A stretch of DNA of 64,000 nucleotides from Candidatus Thorarchaeota archaeon (GCA_019057475.1 DXJO01000008.1:1-64000), one strand, 5' to 3'; positions 8,790 through 17,398 are shown, counted from the stretch's first letter. Notes: generated from the letters alone by a model not told the origin. Numbers and translations are program-made.

Positions 8790-9008
8790 TTGGTCTGGGT
8801 GCTAATCGCTTTCTTTGGATTAATTGCCATGTTCGCGTATATTCTAGACTGGAAATTAAGCAGGCGAAAACGTTCCTTTCAAACCAGTGTTGCGAGAGAA
8901 ACCAATACCCAAAAACTTTTTGCGTCAAAGACAATTGATTCGGCCTTCTTCGATGGAGAGAGCCCAGACTACGCAGAGGCCCTTTCAAGGGTTCGCGGAA
9001 GATGCTAA
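8790..9008 (+). CDS. Small single-helix membrane protein
   Basis: 72 residues starting at TTG 8790. The choice is supported by SD GGAGGA at about 8778-8783, seven bases upstream, and a TATA-like TTATTTATG at 8752-8760. Residues 1-20 are hydrophobic (VWVLIAFFGLIAMFAYIL), followed by DWKLSRRKR and a polar tail that would lie in the cytoplasm. No family recognised. Confidence 0.5.
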   Translation: MVWVLIAFFGLIAMFAYILDWKLSRRKRSFQTSVARETNTQKLFASKTIDSAFFDGESPDYAEALSRVRGRC

Positions 9009-9165
9009 CGCCTAGAACGGAGCGCCACGGCTTTCACGTGAATCGGTTTACTTGACTATGGGGCTTCTGTGGACCTTCAAGGCCCACACTACTTTTCACG
9101 CTTAGCATTGTATGTCTTTTGGTCGGCGCGCTAGGGTAGACGACATTTCTAGACAATGAATACAC

Positions 9166-9189
9166 CTTTTAGTAACCCGTTACTAAAAG
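9166..9189. promoter_or_regulatory. Inverted repeat upstream of the Roadblock operon
   Basis: CTTTTAGTAA, four bases CCCG, then TTACTAAAAG: a perfect 10-bp inverted repeat. It sits 117 bases before the ATG at 9306 and about 75 bases before a TATA-like TTTAATA (9264-9270) whose expected start site is about 10 bases before that ATG. The layout fits an operator for the operon. A longer reading frame that starts at 9156 runs across it, which is one reason I place the protein start at 9306. Confidence 0.5.
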
Positions 9190-9305
9190 AAGTCCAGCTA
9201 GGCACCATATTAGACCAAGAGAACGTTTCTGCAAATCAAAGCTTAATAGTTTCTAACCTATCATTTAATAGGAACGTGCCTGACGTGCTGCTCGAGTGTT
9301 CACGA

Positions 9306-9689
9306 ATGGAACGACCCGATTACCGCCAACTCGCCAAGCTTTTGGAGGAGATGAACAAGGAAGGCGGTTTCTTTGCATCAATTCTGTCAAGGAATGACGG
9401 TCTTCTGATGGCTTCAGCAGTCGCTCCCACCTCAAACAGAGACCTCATAGCAGCAATGTCGGGTTTTCTCACAGACACGGCAGAGCGAGTGCGCGAGGAG
9501 CTCTCTCTGGGGGCTCTCAAGGACATCAGCATTCGTTGCAATGAGGGGAAAGCTGTTTTCCGGAAAATCGGATCCAAAGCTGAGCAGAGCTTGATACTGG
9601 CTGCACTCATGCCGCGCAATGTTCGCTACCACAACAGGCCTCTCGGCAAGGCCGCCACTCGCATTCGTATCCTCATGGGCTACCGCTGA
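9306..9689 (+). CDS. Roadblock/LC7-domain protein
   Basis: 127 residues from ATG 9306. The pattern FFASILSRNDGLLMASAVAP, then LIAAMSGFLTDTAERV, IRCNEGKAVFRKIG and LILAALMP is the Roadblock/LC7 alpha-beta fold: central helix, first strands with DGL, and the later R-K-I-G strand. Roadblock proteins partner small GTPases of the MglA, Rag or Ras-like type and are abundant in Asgard archaea. An upstream in-frame ATG (9156) would add 50 residues with atypical codons (several TTA and CTA) across a palindrome and TATA box, so I prefer 9306. It heads an apparent operon with a thioredoxin-like protein, two KaiC-like ATPases and a TPR-like protein. No GTPase gene is adjacent. Confidence 0.85.
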   Translation: MERPDYRQLAKLLEEMNKEGGFFASILSRNDGLLMASAVAPTSNRDLIAAMSGFLTDTAERVREELSLGALKDISIRCNEGKAVFRKIGSKAEQSLILAALMPRNVRYHNRPLGKAATRIRILMGYR

Positions 9690-9790
9690 AGAATCCACGA
9701 CACAACCTTCGCGAGTTGGCAATACAAAACATTCAAGAGATGCGACACATTCTGGACTCTGTCATACCCCTAATTTAGGAGCGCTATCGA

Positions 9791-10126
9791 GTGGCAAACG
9801 CAAAGAGCGAGGATGAATCCAAGTCTGAAGATGACGATGGCTCATCGAAGATTGTGATTGTTCTCTTCAAGTCTGACACATGCGCTTTCTGTCCGCGAGC
9901 TGAAGAGGTTGTACGTGATACTATCCAGAATTTCTCGCCAGAGTCCTTTAAGCTCAGAATCGTCAATGTAAGCGAGAATCCAGAGGTCGCAGAAGAGTTC
10001 GGAATCGTGGCATTGCCTACGACGATGATCGGAGGCGTTTCAATCATAGGTATCCCCGAACCTGAGATGCTGATGAAGATGATTATGGGTGCTGGGGTTT
10101 CGAAGATGAGAGGTGCAAGAAAATGA
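9791..10126 (+). CDS. Thioredoxin-fold protein with CxxC motif
   Basis: 111 residues from GTG 9791. After an acidic N-terminal tail of about 18 residues the thioredoxin fold begins: IVIVLFKSDTCAFCPRAEEV (redox motif CAFC), FKLRIVNVSENPEVAEEFGI, the cis-proline loop VALPTTMIGG, and IIGIPEPEMLMKMI. This is the archaeal glutaredoxin-like/thioredoxin subtype. The stop overlaps the start of the next gene (ATGA at 10123), so it is co-translated with a KaiC-like ATPase. It could control the thiol state of that ATPase or of the TPR-like protein; that is inference. Confidence 0.85.
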   Translation: MANAKSEDESKSEDDDGSSKIVIVLFKSDTCAFCPRAEEVVRDTIQNFSPESFKLRIVNVSENPEVAEEFGIVALPTTMIGGVSIIGIPEPEMLMKMIMGAGVSKMRGARK

Positions 10127-10869
10127 GCAACTTTACCATAGAACGTGTGAATACGGGAGTTCCAGGCTTGGACGAGCTTGTGGAGGGTGGGTTTCCAAAG
10201 GGAGATACCATCCTTGTCGCGGGCAAAGCTGGAACCGGGAAGAGCGCGCTCGCAATCCAGTTTCTGTATAACGGTGCGCTGCAATACGGAGAGGCCGGCG
10301 TTTTAGTGACGTTGGAAGAACCCCCTCATCTCATCAAGCGGAATATGATGATTTTTGGAATGGACCTTGCGAAGCTGGAGAAGGAGCGCAAACTGGCAAT
10401 AGTTGACCTATCACCTTCCAAGGAAGTGACTCCTGTCACCATGGGCGAATTTCCAAGCTTTGACCTCTCGGGCTTGGAAGCAATCATCATGAGTCATGTG
10501 AAGAAACTGAAGGCAACGAGGGTTGTAATCGACACACTCTCAATCTTGGCATACAAATTCCGAAGCAGAGACATTCTTCGTGAGGAATTCTTCAAACTTA
10601 CAGCTAATATAACCAAGAGTGGTGTCACCCTACTCCTGACAAGTGAGATTCCTGAACACCACCTCGGGCTAGGAGTCTTTGATATCGAGGCCTTTATGGC
10701 TAGCGGTGTCTTAGTGCTATACTACGAGAAAATTAGCGATACTCTGCGGTCTAGATCAATAGAGGTGTTGAAGTTAAGAGGATCGAAGCACAGCTCTAGG
10801 ATACACCCGATGAGGATCACAGAAATAGGGGTCAGAGTGTTTCCGGGAGAGATAAGTCCCGGTGTTTAA
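10123..10869 (+). CDS. KaiC/RAD55-family RecA-like ATPase
   Basis: 248 residues. Typical KaiC-domain opening RVNTGVPGLDELVEGGFPKG, Walker A AGKAGTGKS at about 33-41, then LVTLEEPPHLIKRNM (the conserved E-E pair following strand 2), Walker B RVVIDTLSILAY, and a C-terminal half ending in a beta hairpin (IRITEIGVRVFPGE). It is a single-domain KaiC-like protein, the class common in archaea and used in signalling or regulation, unlike RadA recombinase. It overlaps the thioredoxin-like gene and precedes a second, more divergent ATPase of the same family. Confidence 0.88.
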   Translation: MSNFTIERVNTGVPGLDELVEGGFPKGDTILVAGKAGTGKSALAIQFLYNGALQYGEAGVLVTLEEPPHLIKRNMMIFGMDLAKLEKERKLAIVDLSPSKEVTPVTMGEFPSFDLSGLEAIIMSHVKKLKATRVVIDTLSILAYKFRSRDILREEFFKLTANITKSGVTLLLTSEIPEHHLGLGVFDIEAFMASGVLVLYYEKISDTLRSRSIEVLKLRGSKHSSRIHPMRITEIGVRVFPGEISPGV

Positions 10870-10888
10870 TGTATAAATCGAGTCTGAG

Positions 10889-11614
10889 GTGCCTATGTTG
10901 GGAAAGAACGAGTCCAAGAGTCCCTGCATTGGTAAGCCCAAAACAGCGCGTCCCATGATGGCTGATTTCGTCCAGTTCGGGCAATTGACACAGGTGTCTT
11001 GCATGCTTGTAGGCCCGCTTGGATCTGGGAAAACTACTTACGCCGAGGCATTTCTGGCAGACGGACTGAAGCTTGGTTTCCCCGCAGTCTACGTGACTAC
11101 TGATGTTTCTCCACGCGTAGTGAGAAATGACATGAGCCGGCATGGTTGGATTATCGAGCGCTGCGAATCATCTGGACATTTCGTATTCATCGATGGATAC
11201 TCGGAGCGGATGGGAGCTCCCATTGCCAGTGGTGCTCGCTCTCTTGCGAAGGTGGAAGACATCACGGAACTGGGTATAGTTCTCTCCGGGGTTCTAGAGA
11301 ACATGGTGTGCGCGCGAGTAGTCATCGACAGCCTCTCAACCTTGATACTGCATTCAAATCCTGCAACAATGCCCAGATCAGTTCAGCGACTTGGCGGACG
11401 TGTTACACAGAACTCTCACAGTATCATGTTCATTCTCGAGGATGGTGTCCACGACGAGAAGACATACGCAACCTACTCGTATCTTGTGGACGCAGTCCTA
11501 CGTTTCAGAATTGATGAAAGCGGCTCCGAACCCGCTCACCAAGTGAGGATGGATCGGATGCGGAGCACTGAAGCCTCAAGAGAATGGCATGACTTCGTTA
11601 TCGGTTCTCCGTGA
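10889..11614 (+). CDS. Divergent KaiC/RAD55-family ATPase
   Basis: About 241 residues from GTG 10889 (ATG 10895 is equally possible; SD-like GAGGTG overlaps the first). Walker A LVGPLGSGKTT at about 41-50, strand YVTTDVSPRVVRNDM, and Walker B RVVIDSLSTLILH match the KaiC-like fold. The usual N-terminal GVPGLDELLGGG signature is absent and replaced by a basic segment (KSPCIGKPKTARP), and the TLEE catalytic pair is replaced by TTDV. It may therefore bind but poorly hydrolyse ATP, and could form a mixed oligomer with the preceding ATPase. A TATA-like TTTAATGTATAAATC at 10865-10879 may give an internal promoter. Confidence 0.8.
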   Translation: MPMLGKNESKSPCIGKPKTARPMMADFVQFGQLTQVSCMLVGPLGSGKTTYAEAFLADGLKLGFPAVYVTTDVSPRVVRNDMSRHGWIIERCESSGHFVFIDGYSERMGAPIASGARSLAKVEDITELGIVLSGVLENMVCARVVIDSLSTLILHSNPATMPRSVQRLGGRVTQNSHSIMFILEDGVHDEKTYATYSYLVDAVLRFRIDESGSEPAHQVRMDRMRSTEASREWHDFVIGSP

Positions 11615-11667
11615 AAGCTTTTAATGGTGTAATGCCAGAGTCAGCCTGACCCATGGGAGAGGTGTAA

Positions 11668-13959
11668 GTGGAGTCTATTATAGTCGCTGCACTAAGGGAT
11701 ATTCTGTGTGCATCCATGTCCCTCGACGATGGTCTCTCCACAATTCAACAGATGGTCGGTGATGATGCGGTTACTGCTTTTGAAGTTGCACGTGCGATAG
11801 AGGAGATCATTCTCCGGCGCCCCAGCCTTGCGAGTAACAAACTTATGGAGATATCAATCAAGCTCGCTTCTGACAAGAATACTATGCTTCCGGATATGCT
11901 GATGCTCCTTGACACACGATACGTAAGTGCACACAGTCGTGTCGAAACTGAGATACTTCCCGACAAAGCTGCGATTCCGAAGTTGTTGGACCTCTTGGGA
12001 AACCTCTCGGATGCAATAGAGTCATCACTTAGGTTGAACCTGCGGCCGCTCCTTCCGTTTCTTGCTGATGAATTACTCGCGACACTTAACGCAGTTCATT
12101 CCCGCGCCCACAAGGCGTCAACCGCTCTTGCTCTGAGGGAAATTCATTACTTAACTTGGATTCTGACTAATGCAGGACTATTCGAAGAGGCCGAGGCTCT
12201 CCTGAATCGCCTAACAGTTCTCGCAAAGGAGATGAAAATCCACGACCTCTGGTTTGATGCATCTCTTGATGAGGCTGGAGCTCTTACGGAGTTGGCCATG
12301 TTCAATGAGGCTCGAGAAATTCTGCAGGAACTCAGGTCACTAGCTGATAAACAAAAGGATCCAGTTCGACAAGCCGCAGTTGCGTTGCAGCTCAGCATCA
12401 CCGAAACAAGAGATGATTCAGTTTCTCACGAAGAAGCCCGGAAATCGGGTGATAACGCAGCAGAATTGGTTCAGAAGATTCTGGATTCCGGGAGTGACGG
12501 CAGCGGGGGATTGGGTCTGGCGCAACTCATTATCGGCTCCAACATCTTGGCAAACGGCTGGCGATTAGCAGTTCCACAAGCACTCGAGAGACTTGAATCC
12601 GGACTAGAAGTGTTTGAACAGATTGAAGAACCTGATACAGCGCAGTCACTTCTCTTGGCCAAGTGCTTGTCGGATTTGGGATTCGCTCACGGACTTATGA
12701 GAGACCATGAGAGTGTCACCAAAAGCATAGAATATCTTGAGAGGGCCAAGACATGCCTTCGAAGCCTTGAGAAACACAGCTATGATTCCAGTGTGGATGT
12801 AGCTAGATGCGAGCATGCGATTGGATGGATCTGCCTTGGAACCGACTCTGATGAACTATGGCCAGTAGGACTGAAGGCATTTCAGAACGCAGTCAAAGCC
12901 AGAGAGAATCTACGGGATGAGGGTGCAGTTTCCGAGCTCGAGCTTGTTGGTAGCAAGATGGGACTAGCGCTCTCGCAGATGAGGCTTCTAGAACGTGCTG
13001 AGAGTGATGATGAGGACATCATTCGTGAAACCTTGGTCCAGTACATACCGCTTTTTCCCACAGATACTCGTTCAGTTGCTGAGGCTGCAATTACAACTTA
13101 CAATCTTGTATGGCTAGCAACTAGGCACGGAGCAGCACTGCCTGACAGGCTCCTGAGGTTGCTTGACGATTTGGACCGAATGTTCTCTGATGCGCGGACC
13201 CATTCCGACTCAATTTTCTTCCAAGGTGCTTTCCTCGTGGTGCCTTTCGTGAATGCATCTTGGCAAGCCCTCTATGATCGAGCTAGTCAGATGACCGAGG
13301 ACACATTCGAGCTCTCAGACGCATCTTTTGTCGTGGCAGCGCTGGCGAAATCGAAGATGAATATCGATGCACTGAGTCTTGAGTCAAGTGTTCGCATCCT
13401 GCAGCCCGTGACTGAGGATTTGCAGAGTGCCGACCCCCTCCTCGCGCAATACTGGACTGGTCAGACTTCGTTGGCAAGAACAGTGAAAGCGTTCTATCAA
13501 CAGAAGGATTTCTCAGAGCTTGCTAGTGGTCTTTATGAATCAGCGGTGAACCTAAGGATGGTTGACTTGGTGAAGCCGACCTCCGGAGAATCGGTGGAGT
13601 TCATCCGGGCAACATCACTCTCCCTTTCCAGAGTTTTGATGCGCTTTGCTATCGCCTTGGAGCATCGATACGATGTTAAGATTGACAAGAAGCAATACAA
13701 TGATGTGCCTGATGACGTTGTCTTTGATCAGATTGATTTCGTTCTTGCAGAAGACTGGCTTGGACTTATGAAGATCGCAGAAGCCTATCTTGAGATGGTT
13801 GAAACGTCTGAAACTGTGCGTGCCGAACCCTACCTCAATGCTGTCTTCTCGAACGTGGCCCGCGCGCTTAGAATGATGGACAAGGTAGCACTTGTTGATC
13901 GACGAGTACTTTCGTTTCTAGGCGATGCAATGAACAAACGTTACTACTTGCGAAGTTGA
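11668..13959 (+). CDS. Large helical-repeat (TPR-like) protein
   Basis: 763 residues from GTG 11668 with SD GGGAGAGGTG upstream. The sequence is almost entirely amphipathic helices. Paired-helix repeats are visible, for example LREIHYLTWILTNAGLFEEA, DEAGALTELAMFNEAREILQ and AKCLSDLGFAHGLMRDHESV, which fit TPR/SEL-like repeats. No enzyme motif, signal peptide or membrane segment. It ends the Roadblock-thioredoxin-KaiC-KaiC operon and probably acts as the scaffold of that module. It lies 21 bases from the converging EF-2-like gene. Confidence 0.75.
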   Translation: MESIIVAALRDILCASMSLDDGLSTIQQMVGDDAVTAFEVARAIEEIILRRPSLASNKLMEISIKLASDKNTMLPDMLMLLDTRYVSAHSRVETEILPDKAAIPKLLDLLGNLSDAIESSLRLNLRPLLPFLADELLATLNAVHSRAHKASTALALREIHYLTWILTNAGLFEEAEALLNRLTVLAKEMKIHDLWFDASLDEAGALTELAMFNEAREILQELRSLADKQKDPVRQAAVALQLSITETRDDSVSHEEARKSGDNAAELVQKILDSGSDGSGGLGLAQLIIGSNILANGWRLAVPQALERLESGLEVFEQIEEPDTAQSLLLAKCLSDLGFAHGLMRDHESVTKSIEYLERAKTCLRSLEKHSYDSSVDVARCEHAIGWICLGTDSDELWPVGLKAFQNAVKARENLRDEGAVSELELVGSKMGLALSQMRLLERAESDDEDIIRETLVQYIPLFPTDTRSVAEAAITTYNLVWLATRHGAALPDRLLRLLDDLDRMFSDARTHSDSIFFQGAFLVVPFVNASWQALYDRASQMTEDTFELSDASFVVAALAKSKMNIDALSLESSVRILQPVTEDLQSADPLLAQYWTGQTSLARTVKAFYQQKDFSELASGLYESAVNLRMVDLVKPTSGESVEFIRATSLSLSRVLMRFAIALEHRYDVKIDKKQYNDVPDDVVFDQIDFVLAEDWLGLMKIAEAYLEMVETSETVRAEPYLNAVFSNVARALRMMDKVALVDRRVLSFLGDAMNKRYYLRS

Positions 13960-13980
13960 TAACGCAAGTAGATGGAGCAA

Positions 13981-16068
13981 CTAGCTATTATTCATCGTGG
14001 CTTCTCTGTAGCCTCCGCTCTTGGCTCCCCAGGTGGCCCAGCCAGAAGTGGATGTTCTAATTTCGGTTGCCAGACCGAAGGACTCACGCACGGGAATTTC
14101 CGCGGTTATTCTATAGAGGCCCCTCTCCGAGTCTATCTCGAGAACTTGACCCTTGCGCCTTGCCAATATTGCAGTCAGATTACCAACATGTTCCTCCGGC
14201 GCGCTGATCTCTAGACGAGTCCAAGGTTCCAGAACAACTGGGTTTCCTGCTTGAATGCTCTTCCTTGTGGCCTGAAGTAGTGGCTGGGTTATCTCTCGCC
14301 ACGAAGATTCGGGACCTTCGACTCGAATCTTGGCTTCATCAATGACCACTACCAGTCTACGCATTCTCTCCCCTGCCACAGGCCCACTGCGGATGATTGC
14401 TCGGAACCCCTCCCTTATCCATTCCGCTTCGTCGGATGTTGGTTCAATCTTTCCTGTTGAATCAACCAAGTAACACCCAGAGATGTGTTGTGAATCCAGC
14501 AGTGTTCCGTACGCTGCAAGATCTTGTCCTTCCTTGAACAGCAGTGCACGCACGGTGAACTCACTCGTGGTGGCATCTCCATCTGAGCATCCATCTCCGT
14601 CTGCTGTTAGCTGTTCTTTGAGCAGGACCATCGGTTTGCCCAGCACAATTTCTATCCCTACGCGCGTAAGCTTCTCAACACTGATCTCGATGTGAAGCTC
14701 TCCAGCTCCTGACAGAAGCATCTCACCTGTTTCTGGATTCGTTTCGAACACAAGTGCTGGGTCCGTTTCCGCGAACTCAGCGATTGGTTGCTGTATTGAA
14801 CTTAGATTAGCCAGAGCCTTCGGCTCTATGGTATACGTGACCACAGGTTCCGTTGGGTACTGCAGCTCGCTCATCGGAATGATTCCTTCTTGGCCCTTCT
14901 CCACGAGAGTATCTCCGACAGCTAGGTTTCTCACGCCAGTTATGAATGCCAGATTCCCTGCTGGCACTGATGGTAGGGCTATCCGTAGCTTGGACATGAA
15001 GAGACCGACTTGCAGTGTCTTTCCATGTTCTTTTGTCCGAACATTCACGAGTGGACTTCCCCGTTGTAGAGTTCCCGAGAATACCCTAACAGCTGCAACT
15101 AATCCCGCATGTCTATCGGGTTGGACATCTCCTACGAGGAGAACGCAAGGACCTGCAGTGGAACACTTCACGAGACCTGTTCCCACCTTTGTTTTGACAT
15201 CGCCTTTCCAAAAGCTAGGAATGCGATATGCCTGTGCACGAACAGGGTTCGGGCAAACATCAACAACTGAGTCTAGTATAACTTCCGCGACCGGATATTT
15301 CTGAGAGAGGACTTGTCGATCCTCGCCTTGATAGACCTCGACAATCTCCTCAATGATTTCAACAAACGCATCTGCCAAATCTGCAGGCTTCGTGCTCCCT
15401 CCTGCTCTTGACTTCAGTGTGCCAAGACCCACGCCCCACTTGTCTAACGCGGAACCGACGCACAGAGACCCTCTACTGAAAGAGACCTCCCAACTCTCCA
15501 GAAGGTCGTCCCCGAGGTATTTACCGAGCATGGCATTAAACTCTCTGACGGTCTTGTTGATTTCTTCAGCCACTTTTCTGGGTCCGAGCCTTCTTTCTTT
15601 GATGAGTCGGTCAACCTTGTTTACAAACAACGTTGGTCGTACGAGTTCATCCATCGCCTGTCTTGTCACGGTCTCAGTCTGAACCATTATTCCTTCAACA
15701 ACATCGACAACGATGATTGCACCATCCGTCAGCCTCAGTCCTCTAGTGACGTGGCTTGAGAAGTCGATGTGTCCTGGCGTGTCTATCAGGTGGATAAGAT
15801 GCTCTTGGTCTTCCTTCTGGTGTATTAGTGTTATCCCGGATGCCTTGATGGTTATGCCTCTCTCTTGCTCTATCAAGTCGTAGTCCATCAGTCTGGCTGT
15901 TGCCGCGATATCTTTCGAGAGAAGACCGGAGGCTGCTATCAGGGAGTCCGTGAGAGTTGTCTTTCCATGATCGATATGTGCAATGATAGTACAGTTTCGA
16001 ATCTGCTCTGTGCCTTCAATGAGACCAACTGCGCGCTCATTAACGAATTTCTTGTAGATGCGAGACAA
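13981..16068 (-). CDS. Elongation factor 2 paralogue lacking the diphthamide histidine
   Basis: 695 residues from TTG 16068, a normal length for archaeal EF-2. GTPase motifs are intact: AHIDHGKTTL at 30-39, RGITI, DTPGH and NKVD. EF-2 domains II-V follow, with the C-terminal TEIRTSTSGWATWG matching the conserved R-T-S-T-S-G-x-A-x-W end. In domain IV the usual H-x-D-x-x-H-R-G-P-A-Q diphthamide loop is replaced by DEAKIRVEGPESSWREITQ (about residues 577-595), which contains no histidine and is about five residues longer. This is the pattern of the second EF-2 (aEF2p) described in Asgard archaea. It is likely a translation-related GTPase with altered function. It follows the acetyltransferase gene by 7 bases. 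Confidence 0.85.
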   Translation of the reverse strand: MSRIYKKFVNERAVGLIEGTEQIRNCTIIAHIDHGKTTLTDSLIAASGLLSKDIAATARLMDYDLIEQERGITIKASGITLIHQKEDQEHLIHLIDTPGHIDFSSHVTRGLRLTDGAIIVVDVVEGIMVQTETVTRQAMDELVRPTLFVNKVDRLIKERRLGPRKVAEEINKTVREFNAMLGKYLGDDLLESWEVSFSRGSLCVGSALDKWGVGLGTLKSRAGGSTKPADLADAFVEIIEEIVEVYQGEDRQVLSQKYPVAEVILDSVVDVCPNPVRAQAYRIPSFWKGDVKTKVGTGLVKCSTAGPCVLLVGDVQPDRHAGLVAAVRVFSGTLQRGSPLVNVRTKEHGKTLQVGLFMSKLRIALPSVPAGNLAFITGVRNLAVGDTLVEKGQEGIIPMSELQYPTEPVVTYTIEPKALANLSSIQQPIAEFAETDPALVFETNPETGEMLLSGAGELHIEISVEKLTRVGIEIVLGKPMVLLKEQLTADGDGCSDGDATTSEFTVRALLFKEGQDLAAYGTLLDSQHISGCYLVDSTGKIEPTSDEAEWIREGFRAIIRSGPVAGERMRRLVVVIDEAKIRVEGPESSWREITQPLLQATRKSIQAGNPVVLEPWTRLEISAPEEHVGNLTAILARRKGQVLEIDSERGLYRITAEIPVRESFGLATEIRTSTSGWATWGAKSGGYREATMNNS

Positions 16069-16075
16069 CTAATTT

Positions 16076-16675
16076 CTACCTGACCTTCTTCTCATAGTCC
16101 GAAACCGGTATGATCGTTTCTTCATTGCACTTACTGCATTGAAATGTGACTGCTTTCTTGGTCCTGTTCGCTTCCTTTCGTAGGGGTTGTCCACACTTGC
16201 ACACGAAACCAGCAAGGTATGCAGGATTACCCACGACAAGTCCATGCGGGGGAATATCCTTGGTCACCACTGCTCCACTGCCAATCATGCAGTATTCTCC
16301 CAGAGTTATGTTACAGATAATGACTGCATGAGCACCAATCGAGGCTCCGCGTTTTACCAGTGTCTTCGAGACCTCCCATGACTCGCCGAAGGCTCGAGGA
16401 TACATGTCATTGGTGAAGGTCATGTGAGGTCCAAGGAACACATCGTCTTCAATTGTCACTCCTTGGTACACAGAAACGCCATTCTGAATCTTCACGTTGC
16501 TGCCTATCTTGACTTCCGCATCGATGTACACTCCTTTGCTAAGGATGCAGTTCTGTCCAACAATGGCAGTTCCCCTGACATGTGCGAAGTGCCAGACCTT
16601 AGTTCCCTTTCCAATCTGAGCCCCATCATCGACTACAGCTAAGGGGTGAATGAAGACATCACTCATTTGATTCAC
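16076..16675 (-). CDS. Left-handed beta-helix N-acetyltransferase (WbpD/WlbB-like) with C-terminal zinc ribbon
   Basis: 199 residues from GTG 16675 (ATG 16666 also possible). Hexapeptide repeats run from IHPLAVVDDGAQIGKGTKVW to IGSGAVVTKDI. The segments VKIQNGVSVYQGVTIEDDVF and GPHMTFTND are diagnostic of UDP-2-acetamido-3-amino-glucuronate N-acetyltransferases, which act in nucleotide-sugar synthesis for surface polysaccharides or N-glycans. The end has CKCGQPL and CSKC, a four-cysteine zinc ribbon seen in archaeal versions. It sits between the Lrp-like regulator and the EF-2 paralogue, so the operon is functionally mixed. Confidence 0.85.
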   Translation of the reverse strand: MNQMSDVFIHPLAVVDDGAQIGKGTKVWHFAHVRGTAIVGQNCILSKGVYIDAEVKIGSNVKIQNGVSVYQGVTIEDDVFLGPHMTFTNDMYPRAFGESWEVSKTLVKRGASIGAHAVIICNITLGEYCMIGSGAVVTKDIPPHGLVVGNPAYLAGFVCKCGQPLRKEANRTKKAVTFQCSKCNEETIIPVSDYEKKVR

Positions 16676-16700
16676 AGCGCATGTTCAACCTTGGACGGAG

Positions 16701-17336
16701 TTAACTCTTGCTCTTTTTCTTCTTTTTGCGCTTCTCTTTCGTAAGCGGTGACGCCCAGAGCGTGCCCTTGTACACATCACTCGGGGGGCATCCCACGCAT
16801 TTGTCCGATATGTAGCGGGTACAATCACGGCAAACCCTGCCGCATGGGCTTGCACCGCTCTTCTTGCTCTTCGGTGATAGGTCGATTTGCAGATATTTCG
16901 GAACCACGGGGGCATTGCCGAACCAGCTCTCTGACCTTCTCACTCCGTCCTCCGTCCGCATGCTACAGGTTCCCAGTATTGACTCGAGCGAGAAGGTGTC
17001 CTCTGCCACCATGACCGCGAAGAGATTGTAACGCCCCGTCACTGGAGCAAGCATCAACAGTCGCGGGCAGTGCGCGTACCTCTTCTCTATTCGGTCCGCC
17101 ACTTCCATGCTCTCGGTTTCAAGACCTATGAACAGAACCTTGGCATCAACCTCCTCAGCATTCACTGCCGCAGTGACCTGCACCAGTTTCTTGCCTACTA
17201 GCTTGTCAAGTCGCTTGCTGACTGCGACATGTGACATCCCAAGTTTCTTACCAATCTCAGATAGACTGGTCCTACCGTTCTCCATCAGGATCGAAACCAG
17301 TTTCTTGTCCACGTTATCCATAGAGCTTCTTGGCAT
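16701..17336 (-). CDS. Lrp/AsnC-family transcription regulator with Cys-rich C-terminal tail
   Basis: 211 residues. Residues 6-55 are the AsnC-type helix-turn-helix (DNVDKKLVSILMENGRTSLS, EIGKKLGMSHVAVSKRLDKL). A RAM-like ligand domain follows (VDAKVLFIGLETES to GRYNLFAVMVAEDTFSLESIL). Residues 165-184 then hold C-x3-C-x2-C-x7-C-x2-C-P, a probable zinc or iron-sulfur knuckle, and the protein ends in a K-rich tail. ATG 17336 has SD GAGGAA seven bases upstream. An inverted repeat lies just upstream and may be its own operator. The metal cluster suggests redox or metal sensing; this is inference. Confidence 0.85.
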   Translation of the reverse strand: MPRSSMDNVDKKLVSILMENGRTSLSEIGKKLGMSHVAVSKRLDKLVGKKLVQVTAAVNAEEVDAKVLFIGLETESMEVADRIEKRYAHCPRLLMLAPVTGRYNLFAVMVAEDTFSLESILGTCSMRTEDGVRRSESWFGNAPVVPKYLQIDLSPKSKKSGASPCGRVCRDCTRYISDKCVGCPPSDVYKGTLWASPLTKEKRKKKKKSKS

Positions 17337-17381
17337 GTGATGTTCCTCTGAGGTTTTTGGGCTGCAAAAGGCAACCCCTTG

Positions 17382-17398
17382 AGTTACAAAGGGTAACT
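17382..17398. promoter_or_regulatory. Inverted repeat, possible operator for the Lrp-like regulator
   Basis: AGTTAC-AAAGG-GTAACT, 6-bp arms with a 5-base spacer, 46 bases upstream of the regulator start at 17336. Lrp-family proteins bind such short dyads and usually control their own genes, so autoregulation is plausible. It lies between the thyA stop and the regulator. Confidence 0.4.
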
